From the NCBI GenBank assembly GCA_036796255.1, contig DAIRDH010000007.1:17254-81253 (forward strand): 64,000 bases of DNA, read 5' to 3'. The notes beneath the pieces are model-generated. The model made no database searches and was not told the DNA's origin. It saw only the letters and a program-made list of their open reading frames with translations. Shown here one piece after another: positions 46,601 to 54,368 of the stretch. This DNA is from T3Sed10-241 sp036796255 (GTDB taxonomy: Bacteria > Bacteroidota > Bacteroidia > Flavobacteriales_D > Cryomorphaceae). How positions within the stretch are numbered: position 1 is the first letter of the stretch; the number at the start of each line of letters is the position of its first letter. The position numbers were made by a program, and so were the translations under genes.

Positions 46601-47900
46601 CAGTGATGGTGAAGGAGCACTCAGCAGTATTGCCAGAGGCGTCAGTGACGGTGTAGGTTTCGGTGCTCACACCGATTGGGAATGTTCCCCCCGAGCCGAT
46701 GCCTGCGCTCAGCGCAGTAGTTGCGCCTGGACAATTGTCAGTGCCTGTTGGCGGTGTATAGCTTACCACAGCTGTGCACTCGCCGGGATCAGTGCCTGCA
46801 GTAATATCTGCCGGACAGCTGATTTCGGGAAGCACATCTTCATTTACGGTAACGGTAAAGCTGCACTCGCTCACATTGCCTGAAGCATCGGTGGCAGCAA
46901 AGGTGATTGTTGTTTCGCCTGTGGGAAATAGCGATCCCGAGGCAGGGCCTTCTGTTTGTACAATGTTTACACCAGGGCAGTTGTCCGTTGCGGTTGCATC
47001 AGTAAATGATACGTTGGCTTCACAGGCATCAGCAGCTGCACTTACCACGATGTCGTCAGGACAGGTGATCACAGGGGGAGCCACATCAACCACATCGATA
47101 TTGAAACTACAGGATGCGGTATTGCCCTCAAGATCTGTCACGGTGTACGTTTCTACAGAAGTGCCCAAAGGGAAGGTGGCTCCTGAACCTAAGCCACTTG
47201 TGAGTGCGGTAATTGAAGGGCCACAAGCATCTACACCCACAGGTTCTGTGTAATTGACCACAGCTTCGCAGGCGTCAGTCACTTCGACTGTGATGTCTGA
47301 AGGGCAGTCAATGGTTGGATCTGTTGTGTCGATCACTTCGATTACGATTCGGCAAAAACCCAAATTTCCTTCGGAGTCGAATGCCTGAAAGTCAACACTG
47401 CTTTCGCCAACCGGAAAAGCGGAACCACTCGGCAGACCAGCCGATTGAAATACGTCTACGACTGCACAATTGTCTGTGGCATCTGGAATGTCGAAGAACA
47501 CGATGGCACTGCACTCTCCTGTATTGGCATCAACAGTGATTTTTAACGGGCAGTCGAAAACAGGATCTTCTTCGTCGGTGACAACCACAAAAAATTGGCA
47601 TTGAGAAGATGCTCCTTCATCATTGCTTACCTCATAAGTGATAGAGGTAACTCCCACAGGGAAATCAGCACCACTTGGCAAGCCTGCTATCAGGGTGGTT
47701 GTAATATTGGTGCCACTTCCGGTACCTACCGGTGTTGTGTAATCGACTATGGCACTGCACTGGCCCAAATCATTGCCTTGAAAAATGTCATCTGGACAGG
47801 AAATGCTGACCTGTGCGGTTGCGAGGTTCAGAGAGCAAAAAAAAGCCGCCAGAAAGACGAATACAAAGCGCTGATGGTGTGATTGGTAGAAATGTTGCAT
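40686..47900 (-). CDS. Giant HYR-repeat adhesin with T9SS type-B (CHU_C-like) C-terminal domain
   Basis: This 2404-aa protein has a signal peptide (cleavage near ATAQ-V, residue 30). About 26 HYR repeats of ~82 residues follow, each opening with a C-P-(x)-(D/N)-(I/L) element and containing A-T-D-N-C or V-D-D-N-C and an F-x-A-T-D-x-x-G-N strand with paired cysteines. A spacer (about 2125-2315) leads to a gliding-associated C-terminal domain (NTITPNNDGVNDVWNIPG, YNRWGTEVF, LPAGSYFYMIDY). HYR domains are Ig-like adhesion modules. It should be exported by T9SS and carried at the surface as a SprB-like adhesin. The next two genes are its PorP/SprF partner and an OmpA protein. Confidence 0.95.
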   Translation of the reverse strand: MQHFYQSHHQRFVFVFLAAFFCSLNLATAQVSISCPDDIFQGNDLGQCSAIVDYTTPVGTGSGTNITTTLIAGLPSGADFPVGVTSITYEVSNDEGASSQCQFFVVVTDEEDPVFDCPLKITVDANTGECSAIVFFDIPDATDNCAVVDVFQSAGLPSGSAFPVGESSVDFQAFDSEGNLGFCRIVIEVIDTTDPTIDCPSDITVEVTDACEAVVNYTEPVGVDACGPSITALTSGLGSGATFPLGTSVETYTVTDLEGNTASCSFNIDVVDVAPPVITCPDDIVVSAAADACEANVSFTDATATDNCPGVNIVQTEGPASGSLFPTGETTITFAATDASGNVSECSFTVTVNEDVLPEISCPADITAGTDPGECTAVVSYTPPTGTDNCPGATTALSAGIGSGGTFPIGVSTETYTVTDASGNTAECSFTITVEDSEAPVFDCPTDITATTDPGSCDATVTFSNPDATDNCPGVTVAQTDGPLSGSLFPAGSTEVTFTATDAEGNTSACSFNIVVNDEEVPTIACPANITVPAPAGTCEAEVTYALPVADDNCPGVSIALTSGPASGDLVAVGTQTVTFEATDAAGNTAECSFEITVEDTDPPVFTCPTDLVVSTDAGECEATVSFPAPTATDACGDLTVTQTDGPVSGSIFPLGTTVVEFTAEDESGNTSTCSINIVVEDQESPIITCPANIEAPASAGACEAAVTFDLPTFSDNCPGGSIVQTNGPVSGSIFPVGSTEIEFTATDAAGNSTICTTAVLVNDEELPTITCPADVEILLPDGDCDGTISYPDPVVDDNCPGATFALIEGPASGTTVTAGAYTITFEATDASGNTATCSFTVTLVDTGDPVFDCPADITAGNDAGECNAVVSFAAPTATDNCSDVTVTQTGGPTSGSTFPLGSTAVEFTAEDESGNTSTCTFNIVVEDQESPVIDCPGSLELTAAAGQCSATVTFGIPSFTDNCPGGSIVQTDGPASGSSFPVGSTEVEFTATDDAGNTSTCVRTIVVNDEELPTITCPADVEILLPDGDCDGTISYPDPVVDDNCPGATFALIEGPASGTTVTAGAYTITFEATDASGNTATCSFTVTLVDTGDPVFDCPADITAGNDAGECNAVVSFAAPTATDNCSDVTVTQTGGPTSGSTFPLGSTAVEFTAEDESGNTSTCTFNIVVEDQESPVIDCPGSLELTAAAGQCSATVTFGIPSFTDNCPGGSIVQTDGPASGSSFPVGSTEVEFTATDDAGNTSTCVLTIVVNDEELPTITCPDDVSLSIANDGCEGTISYGDPVADDNCPGVTFTLIEGPASGATITAGTYSITFEATDASGNTSTCSFEVTLEDSNDPTFDCPADLSVPADAGGCDAVVTFEAPTASDPCTDVTVTQTGGPASGSTFPAGSTAVEFTAEDEFGNSSTCTFNVIVVDDSPPEIECIGDLTVDNDPGDCGAIVNYTVPTGTDNCGDVTITLISGPASGDFIPVGDNEVVYEAADLSGNTVQCSFVITVEDTEAPIVTCPADINITLPDGDCDTVVNYALPAVSDNCPETTLTLTAGPASGETFSVGATTVTFEAVDDAGNTASCSFTVTVTENVSPTIDCPGDITVNNDAGECGAVVTYTAPEGLDNCPGATTSLTSGLGSGATFPLGTSTETYTVTDLSGNEASCSFTVTVVDAESPIITCPENIVVGNDPGQCEATVSYDLPEVTDNCDDSLTPALISGPASGAVLAVGVYTVTYEVSDLSGNTAECSFTITVEDDESPVITCPDDIVVDAASGECDAVVTYGLPTVDDNCGIASTTLIEGPASGSLFPVGISTIVFETTDVNGNSETCSFTVTVNEDVPPVITCPDDIVQANSQGLCGAIVNYDLPEASDDCGDVIISLIEGPVSGAEFPLGSTTVTYEATDISGNSVSCSFQVTITDEEAPAFECPGPVLQINTDEGSCEAVYNFDLPVVSDNCEVATLVQVAGPASGASLPLGETTFSFTATDNAGNESTCTYTVEVTDNEAPVLANCPVDFDVFVGDDNCSAIVDFVAPTATDNCSVSLEQISGPASGETLAPGEYTVSFEATDPSGNVSTCEFTVSVLDNIAPEFACPDTLQSCAGVVTFDAPIATDNCTDVEVLQIGGPESGSQFPLGSSTVTFEATDASGNSATCSFVVEVLPTAPRAEAGVDRNICGSTTATLNGNPPGDALGTWTIISGTGDIVNPNANSTNVENLGTGANVFVWTLDPQNGCDVESDTLTITVEPGVSVDAGSDQLIIAGGQAALQATASPANGTFLWFPSQTLSCEACANPVATPSESTLYFVQYTSPLGCEVTDSVTVNVFRDLPNTITPNNDGVNDVWNIPGIANFPNVQVVIYNRWGTEVFNSTGYREPWDGTRNGDLLPAGSYFYMIDYRQSGTENLNGTVNIIR
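44116..45591 (-). repeat. Tandem 738-bp duplication inside the adhesin gene
   Basis: Bases 44116-44853 and 44854-45591 are two adjacent copies of a 738-bp (246-codon, three HYR repeats) unit. By eye they differ only at two adjacent positions (TA at 44151-44152 against GC at 44889-44890), changing one codon between Leu and Arg. Flanking HYR repeats are much more diverged, so this is a recent in-frame duplication or conversion. Confidence 0.93.
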
Positions 47901-47929
47901 ATGTCAACAGGGTTATAATTCCTGCGTAT

Positions 47930-47937
47930 CAAATATA
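47930..47937 (-). promoter_or_regulatory. Possible -7 box of the adhesin operon
   Basis: On the minus strand TATATTTG lies 29 nt before the ATG at 47900. No well-spaced -33 TTG is visible. Confidence 0.4.
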
Positions 47938-48046
47938 TGCGGTCATTTCAAACCTGAAAATTTTTTACCACAAACTTTTCAATACTCCTTTATGGACAGC
48001 TTTACAGTAAAAGTCGTGTGTGAATATTTCAGTAAAAGTCAGTTAG

Positions 48047-48904
48047 TCAGAGTTTATTTCCGCATTGATGGCAGAATTCTGCTTTTTGCAGGTGTTTACT
48101 TTCTCCACAATGTTCACAAGTCCTTTCTGAAATTTTGTCAAGCTTTTTTACGACTTCGCCGTACATCTCAGCCCCAACGATTCCTGTAGGAATTGCAATT
48201 ATACTATAACCGGTAAGCATGATTATAGATGCAATAAACTGTCCAGCAATGGTAACTGGAACCATGTCGCCATAACCAACTGTTGTGAGCGTAATTATGG
48301 CCCAATATACACTCCGGGGTATACTGTCAAAACCGTTTTCAGCACCTTCAATCAGGTACATCAAGCTTCCCATAATGAATACCAGAACCATAACCGATAA
48401 AAAGAAAACGGTGATTTTGTGCCGGCTTTTAGAGAGGGCCATGCGAAGTACTTTGGCCTCTTCGATAAACTGGACGAGTTTGAGAATCCTAAAAATCCGC
48501 AAAAGGCGAATAGCCCTCAATATCGCCAGGCTTTGGGTACCTACTACAATCAAGCTGAGGTAGGTAGGAATAATGGATAGGAAGTCCACAACACCAAAAA
48601 AGCTAAAAATGTATTTACGGCTGTTGTTCACGATCCAAATACGAACCGCATATTCAATGGTGAAAAAGATGGTAATTATCCATTCCAGAACAAGCAGAAA
48701 CTTGCCGTATTTAAAGGCTATGAAGCTTACACTTTCCAGCATAACCGCGAGCACGCTAAGAAGAATAAGTGCTATCAAGACAAGATCAAAAGTCTTTCCC
48801 ATCTTGGTTTGAGTCCCGAAAATGATGATGAAAAGTCTTTGCTTGATAGACCTGTCGCGGTACTGATTTAAATCACCTACGTACGACTCATTGTCAAATG
48901 GCAT
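48047..48904 (-). CDS. Voltage-gated K+ channel with C-terminal zinc ribbon
   Basis: Starting at ATG 48904 the protein has 285 aa; an upstream ATG at 48946 would add 14 residues. It has six membrane helices, an S4-like sensor RAIRLLRIFRILKL with regularly spaced Arg, a pore loop with the K+ filter TVGYGD, and the S6 helix. After the channel the tail reads CEHCGESKHLQKAEFCHQCG, a CxxC...CxxC zinc ribbon. The channel core is a standard Kv-type bacterial channel; the zinc-ribbon tail is an unusual addition that may control gating or assembly. It is a single gene. Confidence 0.93.
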   Translation of the reverse strand: MPFDNESYVGDLNQYRDRSIKQRLFIIIFGTQTKMGKTFDLVLIALILLSVLAVMLESVSFIAFKYGKFLLVLEWIITIFFTIEYAVRIWIVNNSRKYIFSFFGVVDFLSIIPTYLSLIVVGTQSLAILRAIRLLRIFRILKLVQFIEEAKVLRMALSKSRHKITVFFLSVMVLVFIMGSLMYLIEGAENGFDSIPRSVYWAIITLTTVGYGDMVPVTIAGQFIASIIMLTGYSIIAIPTGIVGAEMYGEVVKKLDKISERTCEHCGESKHLQKAEFCHQCGNKL

Positions 48905-48988
48905 GGGGTGAAAGTAAAAATATTTTGGCTGTGCGCGAAAAGGCACTTTGGTTGAAATGAACTTAAGGCAGCTGAAAGCGGAACCGAC

Positions 48989-50056
48989 TCAGGCCGTCGT
49001 GGCGCTAATCGACCCTCGCTCAGGAGCCAATATACGCTTGTTCATCACGGCAAACCAAAGCGGCGGCGCGGCACTCAGCAGCATCATCCCGGGGTAGCCT
49101 GTCGGCATTTGGGGACTGTCTTCATGGTGCTCCAGCGTTTGGTATTTTTTGGCGGGTTGGAAGTGGTGGTCGCTGTGTCGTGACAGCTCAAAGAGCATAA
49201 GCCGCCCTACCACATGGTTGGAATTCCAGGAGTGTGCCGGTCGTACGCGCTCATACCTCATATCGCTCAATTTTTTCCTTGCAAGTCCGTAGTGCTCTAT
49301 ATAATTGACTGTTTCCAGCAGGAGAAATCCGCCAATAGCAGCTATGCTATATGCCAAAGTGATTTTCCAACCAAAAAGGACAAAAATAAGCCCCCAATAG
49401 CCCAGTTGAATAACCTGAAAAAGGAGCATTTCATTTTTCAAACTCCAAAATGAATCGCCGGAGCGTTGCAGCTTCTTTTGCATAATACTCCACGCGGAGA
49501 GGTAGCTGTAAAAGGTGGAGCGCAGCCAAAAGTGATAGAGCGTTTCATTGAAGCGCGCCGAAGCAGGATCTTCAAATGTGCTTACATTCTTGTGGTGGCC
49601 GTAATTGTGCTCAATGAAAAAGTGCATGTAGCCGCTGGGAAGCAGCAGTGCTTTTGATACGGTTTGAGAAAGCCGATCGGGCCGGTGGCCAAGTTCGTGG
49701 GCTACATTGATGCCAAGACCACCAAGCACCACAGCGAGCGATGTGGTAAGACCCACCACTTCATAAGTGGCCCAGCTGCCTTGCTGCAAAGCGATGAGGT
49801 AAGCGATTACACATCCAAAAACTGCTGGCAATACCAGGAAAAGCATCACATCGTAAATGCGGTCATGCTTGCGCATCTCGCGCTCAGCAGCATCTATGTT
49901 CGAAGCGTCGGGTGCAAAGAATAACTCCGCAAGAGGGATCGCTCCAAAAGCGAAAAACAAAGCAGCAAAAGTGAGCCAACCTCCTTGCCAAATGCCTAAA
50001 GCAAATAACGCAGGAATGATGAATACGAGTAAGTATTTCAGCGCTTTGATGTTCAT
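48989..50056 (-). CDS. alkB: AlkB-type alkane/fatty-acid monooxygenase
   Basis: The protein (355 aa from ATG 50056; an ATG at 50089 would add 11 residues) has about six membrane helices and the eight-His di-iron motifs of the family: HELGHR (about 128), EHNYGHHKNV (about 148) and RHSDHHF (about 300), plus NYIEHYG. AlkB hydroxylates the terminal carbon of alkanes using rubredoxin-supplied electrons. Length and motifs fit well, but relatives act on other lipids. No rubredoxin or reductase gene is in the window. Confidence 0.92.
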   Translation of the reverse strand: MNIKALKYLLVFIIPALFALGIWQGGWLTFAALFFAFGAIPLAELFFAPDASNIDAAEREMRKHDRIYDVMLFLVLPAVFGCVIAYLIALQQGSWATYEVVGLTTSLAVVLGGLGINVAHELGHRPDRLSQTVSKALLLPSGYMHFFIEHNYGHHKNVSTFEDPASARFNETLYHFWLRSTFYSYLSAWSIMQKKLQRSGDSFWSLKNEMLLFQVIQLGYWGLIFVLFGWKITLAYSIAAIGGFLLLETVNYIEHYGLARKKLSDMRYERVRPAHSWNSNHVVGRLMLFELSRHSDHHFQPAKKYQTLEHHEDSPQMPTGYPGMMLLSAAPPLWFAVMNKRILAPERGSISATTA

Positions 50057-50167
50057 CTTTGCAACAATTGATCTGGCTCTGTGAGGCATACAAGCCCATC
50101 AAAAATAAGCAAAGCATTGCAACATTCTACCACTCTGCCCTTATTTATTGCGCCATCTCATTGCAAA

Positions 50168-52741
50168 TTAAGCTGAGTTTCTGCTCGCGTTGATATTGCC
50201 ATAAAGCGAACGCACCACCAATTTGCGCAGCACATCGGTTTTCTTCGTTGCTCCCTTACCATCGGCTTCAAGCCGCTTGATATTGATCAAAGCATATTGC
50301 TGAATGGTGAGCAAAGGCAGCACGATTTCCTCCCTCAGGGCAATGCTCGCCTTGATGGAGGGATTGCTTGCCAGCAGGGATTTCTGCCCTGAGATGTCGA
50401 GCAAATAGCGCTTGGACCGCTCCGACTCCTCGTAGATCATGGTCCAAAAAGCGCCAAATTCGGGATCCTTTTCCATGTAGCGGGTCAGTGCAAATACGGT
50501 TTTGGAGAGAGATTGCATGGAGTTTTCGGCCAGTGTCCTGAAAAACAAAGACTCCTTGTACAATTGCTTCACTTCATCAAGCCTGCCAGCTTCGTCCATT
50601 TTTGCGAAAGCGGTACCCAGGCCATAAAAGCCTGGCACATTTTGCTTCAGCTGACTCCAGGCACCCACGAATGGGATGGCCCGAAGGTCTTCAAACTTGA
50701 GCGTACTGCTCTTTCCGCGCTTGGCTGGCCTGCTGCCAATATTGGTCTCACCGTAATAACGCAAGGTGCTCATCTTCTCCAGGTAGGGAATAAAGCATGG
50801 ATCGGCCTTGAAAGCTTGATAGCTCTCGTAACTTATGGCCGAGAGCTCTTCAAGCAGGCTGCGCGACTTGTCGCTCAGTACCTTATCGGGATTGTCCAAT
50901 ACCTGATTTTCAAGTCCGGCAGTCAGCAGCTGCTCCATATTGTGCCGCGATGATTGCTCCGTGCCAAAATTGCTGCTGATGGTTTGGCCCTGAATGGTGA
51001 GCTGAATCTGCCCGCTCTCGATAGAGGGTCCGAGTGAAGCGTAAAACTTGTGTGTATTGCCTCCACCGCGTGCCGGCGGCCCTCCGCGACCGTCGAAGAA
51101 TATGACGCGAATGCCATACCTGCGCGACACTTCACTAATCGCCTCTTTGGCTTTGAATATGGCCCAGTTGGCGGTGATGTAGCCTCCGTCTTTGGTGCCG
51201 TCGCTGAAGCCGAGCATGACCACTTGCTTGTTGTAGCGCTGCTCTATGTGCTTGCGGTAAATGGGATGTTTATAGAGCGTTTCCATTACTTCCCCGGCCA
51301 CGCTGAGGTCGTTGATGGTCTCAAAAAGCGGAATCACATCGAGGTACATCCTGTCGTCTTCACCCAGTCCGGCCAGCTTAGCAAGGCCAAATACCCTGGC
51401 CACATCGCGCTCGTCACGGCAATTGCTGATGATGTAGCGATAGCAGCCTTTCACCCCATTGCGCTCCTGTATGCTGTCCATGGTGTAGAAGCTCGAAAGC
51501 GTGTCGTCCATGATGGGGTCTTCGAGCTTGGGTTTTTTCGAAAACGGCTTAAGTGCGAAAAGCGCATCAACGTCATCGTCAAGTCCTTCTGATTGGAGCT
51601 TCTTTGGGATGAATTCTTTCGCTGCTGCAAAACTTTTTGAAATCACGCGGCTGTCTTGCCTGATGTCGATGGTGCTGAAATGAAAACCGAATATTTTCAA
51701 TTTAACCCGGAGCATTTCAACTTCTTCAAGAAACAAACCGTTGTGCTCCTCTACAATAATATCCCGCAATTTCTTGAGCTGTTCATGGAAATATGCCAAG
51801 TTGAGCACTGGTTTATCAGGCTGCTCGTAAGCGGAGGTATAAATTTTTTGCTCCAGGTCAATGATAATTTCCTCGGCGCCCCGAAACGTGATGCGGCGCT
51901 TTAATGCGCGAATATCGCGGTAGTAGCTCTTTAGCACAGAATTGCGCAGGCGGTCGGCCACTTTAAGGGTGGTATCGGTGGTTACAAAAGGATTGCCATC
52001 GCGGTCGCCACCAGGCCAAAAGCCCAGCTGAAGCAGGCTGTTGTTTTCCAAAATGGTTTCGGCAGCCGGGCCTATGAGGCGCACCACATCGCGGTATATT
52101 TCAGGAATGGAATGGTAGAAAATGTTCTCCAGGTACCAGCTCAGGCTCACTGCCTCATCAAAGGGAGTAGGTTTTTCCTTTTTGAAAAATGGGGTCTTGC
52201 CCAATTGTGAAAGCAGCGATTTGATCGTTCTGAGGTCATTTTTTTCAATGGCTTTCGCCAAATCGGTAATGATGCCAAGCACTGCTCCCGGGTAAAATTG
52301 GGTGGGGTGGGCAGTGAGTACGATGCGCACCCTGAACTTTTCCAGGGCTTTATAAAGCTTGTCCAGAGCATTGCGGTTGGCTGCAATTTGATAAAATGAC
52401 TGGAAGGAGCCATTTCCCCGCAGGTCGTGCACCCGGTCATAGGAGGCATCTTCAAGTGCATCAACCAAGGTGATTTGCCTTTCTATAAATTGAACAAACC
52501 GAAACAATTGATCAACCTGCTCCTCATGGCTATTGTACCCAGGCACCTTCTCGAAAAAGCCCTTGATGATTTCGTCAGGAGTTTTGCCATGCTCAAGTCC
52601 TTCTTTGCACTCTGTAGTGAGCAAAGGAAGCATGATCCCCGTGCGGTGCACCCCGCCGATTCCCAAAGTGAGAAATAGAGAATTGTATACCTGATAGCGC
52701 AATAGCACCAAATCGCTAAAAATATCCCGGTTGTCTTTCAT
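50168..52741 (-). CDS. ppc: Phosphoenolpyruvate carboxylase
   Basis: The enzyme carboxylates PEP to oxaloacetate to refill the TCA cycle. From ATG 52741 it has 857 aa (a TTG ten codons upstream is less likely). The catalytic His region reads LTAHPTQFYPG (about 145). GFSDGTKDGGY (about 505), the mobile-loop region FDGRGGPPARGGG (about 535) and a conserved C-terminal end NINASRNSA follow. The last residues differ from the usual M-R/Q-N-T-G but keep the pattern. It stands alone, divergent from the SF2 helicase gene. Confidence 0.95.
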   Translation of the reverse strand: MKDNRDIFSDLVLLRYQVYNSLFLTLGIGGVHRTGIMLPLLTTECKEGLEHGKTPDEIIKGFFEKVPGYNSHEEQVDQLFRFVQFIERQITLVDALEDASYDRVHDLRGNGSFQSFYQIAANRNALDKLYKALEKFRVRIVLTAHPTQFYPGAVLGIITDLAKAIEKNDLRTIKSLLSQLGKTPFFKKEKPTPFDEAVSLSWYLENIFYHSIPEIYRDVVRLIGPAAETILENNSLLQLGFWPGGDRDGNPFVTTDTTLKVADRLRNSVLKSYYRDIRALKRRITFRGAEEIIIDLEQKIYTSAYEQPDKPVLNLAYFHEQLKKLRDIIVEEHNGLFLEEVEMLRVKLKIFGFHFSTIDIRQDSRVISKSFAAAKEFIPKKLQSEGLDDDVDALFALKPFSKKPKLEDPIMDDTLSSFYTMDSIQERNGVKGCYRYIISNCRDERDVARVFGLAKLAGLGEDDRMYLDVIPLFETINDLSVAGEVMETLYKHPIYRKHIEQRYNKQVVMLGFSDGTKDGGYITANWAIFKAKEAISEVSRRYGIRVIFFDGRGGPPARGGGNTHKFYASLGPSIESGQIQLTIQGQTISSNFGTEQSSRHNMEQLLTAGLENQVLDNPDKVLSDKSRSLLEELSAISYESYQAFKADPCFIPYLEKMSTLRYYGETNIGSRPAKRGKSSTLKFEDLRAIPFVGAWSQLKQNVPGFYGLGTAFAKMDEAGRLDEVKQLYKESLFFRTLAENSMQSLSKTVFALTRYMEKDPEFGAFWTMIYEESERSKRYLLDISGQKSLLASNPSIKASIALREEIVLPLLTIQQYALINIKRLEADGKGATKKTDVLRKLVVRSLYGNINASRNSA

Positions 52742-52826
52742 AACATTTGCATTTGAGGGGTGAAGGTACAAAATGGGTTTTGGCGCACAAGTTGAGATTA
52801 GATTTTATCCAAAGGCTTATTTCCGC

Positions 52827-52834
52827 TACCTTTG
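52827..52834 (+). promoter_or_regulatory. -7 box of the SF2 helicase gene
   Basis: TACCTTTG lies 10 nt before ATG 52845. Its position argues that the true start is 52845, not an upstream in-frame ATG at 52773, which lies on the far side of the promoter. Confidence 0.5.
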
Positions 52835-52844
52835 CACGGTTTTT

Positions 52845-54365
52845 ATGGAAGGAAAGTCAGCACCCACTGCGGGAAAAAATTTCAGAGAGTTATATCCTTA
52901 CCAGGAAGAAGCTATTGAGTTAATATTTAAGCAACTGGATGCTTCTCCTGAGAAGGCCGATGTGCTTTTTCAGTTGCCTACTGGCGGGGGAAAAACGGTG
53001 ATTTTTTCGGAAATTTCCCGTCAATACATCCAGCGTCGAAATCAAAAAGTACTCATCCTCACCCACAGGGTGGAGCTGCTTGCGCAAACCTCTAAAGCCC
53101 TGCGTGACATTGGGGTAAAGAACAAAATCATTGACCGCGATGTGAAGTCACTCCCTGACCGCGATGACTACGATTGCTTCGTGGCCATGGTCGAAACGCT
53201 CAACAACCGGCTCAACGACAATGAGAACTACCTCGGGCATCTCGGCCTGGTGATCATTGACGAAGCCCACTACAACTCCTTCCGCAAGCTCTTTAAGTTT
53301 TTTGAGAAATCGAACATGCTTGGCGTTACTGCTACCCCGCTCAGCTCAAACCGCAACCTTCCGCTTAACGAAAATTACCAGTCGCTTATAGTGGGTCACA
53401 GCATTTCAGACCTTATCAAGGCGGGCTATCTCAGCAATGCGACCACATTTACTTACAATGTAAACCTGCGCTCGCTCAAAGTAGGGCCGGACGGCGATTA
53501 CACCATAGGCTCGCTCGACAGGCTGTACAGCCTGTACACCATGCAAGACAGGCTGCTCGCAGCGTATGAAGAGCGTGCTCTGGGCAAAAAGACTTTGGTT
53601 TTCAATAGCGGTATTGCTACATCAGTGCGTGTATATGAGCTGTTTAAGAATGCAGGTTACAAAGTAAAACACCTTGACAGCACTTTCTCGCCCAATGACA
53701 GACGCGAAACGCTGGAGTGGTTTCGCGAAACGCCCGATGCAATTCTGAGCTCTGTCGGCATCCTTACCACGGGCTTCGATGAGCCTTCCGTGGAGTGCAT
53801 CGTCATCAACCGGGCTACGCGCTCACTTACGCTCTACCACCAGATGATCGGCAGGGGTTCGCGCATCACCGACACCAAAAGCCGCTTTGCCATTATCGAC
53901 CTTGGCAACAATGTGCAGCGACTTGGCTTGTGGCAGGACTACATCAACTGGATGGATATCTTTAAATATCCAGAGCGCTACTTCGATCAAATTCAGGAGC
54001 GCGACACCAACCTTATGGCCGATTACAATTATGAGCGGCCCCAGTCATTGATAGATCGCTTTCCTGCCAATACCCCTGAGGATGATTTTGACATGAAAGC
54101 GGTATACCACGGCCTTCAATCTAAAGGTTCCAAGCCCAAGAAAGCCATCGACCTCTCCATTGAAAACCACGCTCAGCAGGTATTCAAGAATTGCGATGAT
54201 TATTACGATGGCCTCGAGCTGGTCGAATTGCTGCAGGAAGAGGTAGAGTACCGCTGCCGCATATATTGCAATTGCTTGCACAGCGCTACCGATAGCTATT
54301 GCAACTGGCTCATTGAAACGTACAACCGACGCCTGAAGCACCGCGTCAGGCAAGAGATGATGTAG
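52845..54365 (+). CDS. SF2 DEAH-type DNA/RNA helicase
   Basis: The 506-aa protein has motif I LPTGGGKT (about 47), II DEAH (about 138), III TATP (about 160) and VI QMIGRGSR (about 335), in the layout of ResIII/UvrB-like helicases such as YfjK- or RadD-type proteins. After the helicase core there is a ~120-residue C-terminal part with several Cys (CRIYCNCLH) and no clear family. The gene is followed 3 nt later by ung, so a DNA-repair role is plausible but inferred. Confidence 0.88.
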   Translation: MEGKSAPTAGKNFRELYPYQEEAIELIFKQLDASPEKADVLFQLPTGGGKTVIFSEISRQYIQRRNQKVLILTHRVELLAQTSKALRDIGVKNKIIDRDVKSLPDRDDYDCFVAMVETLNNRLNDNENYLGHLGLVIIDEAHYNSFRKLFKFFEKSNMLGVTATPLSSNRNLPLNENYQSLIVGHSISDLIKAGYLSNATTFTYNVNLRSLKVGPDGDYTIGSLDRLYSLYTMQDRLLAAYEERALGKKTLVFNSGIATSVRVYELFKNAGYKVKHLDSTFSPNDRRETLEWFRETPDAILSSVGILTTGFDEPSVECIVINRATRSLTLYHQMIGRGSRITDTKSRFAIIDLGNNVQRLGLWQDYINWMDIFKYPERYFDQIQERDTNLMADYNYERPQSLIDRFPANTPEDDFDMKAVYHGLQSKGSKPKKAIDLSIENHAQQVFKNCDDYYDGLELVELLQEEVEYRCRIYCNCLHSATDSYCNWLIETYNRRLKHRVRQEMM

Positions 54366-54368
54366 GCT

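Noticed and set aside
41121..46656. Several 100-213-aa frames on the plus strand opposite the adhesin gene, two of them identical
   Set aside because: They are mirror frames produced by the repeat structure and biased codon use of the HYR repeats; the identical pair merely reflects the 738-bp duplication.
40686..47900. Regular ~246-bp periodicity that could suggest a CRISPR or other DNA repeat array
   Set aside because: The repeats are in-frame coding modules of about 82 residues with divergent DNA, not short identical repeats with spacers.
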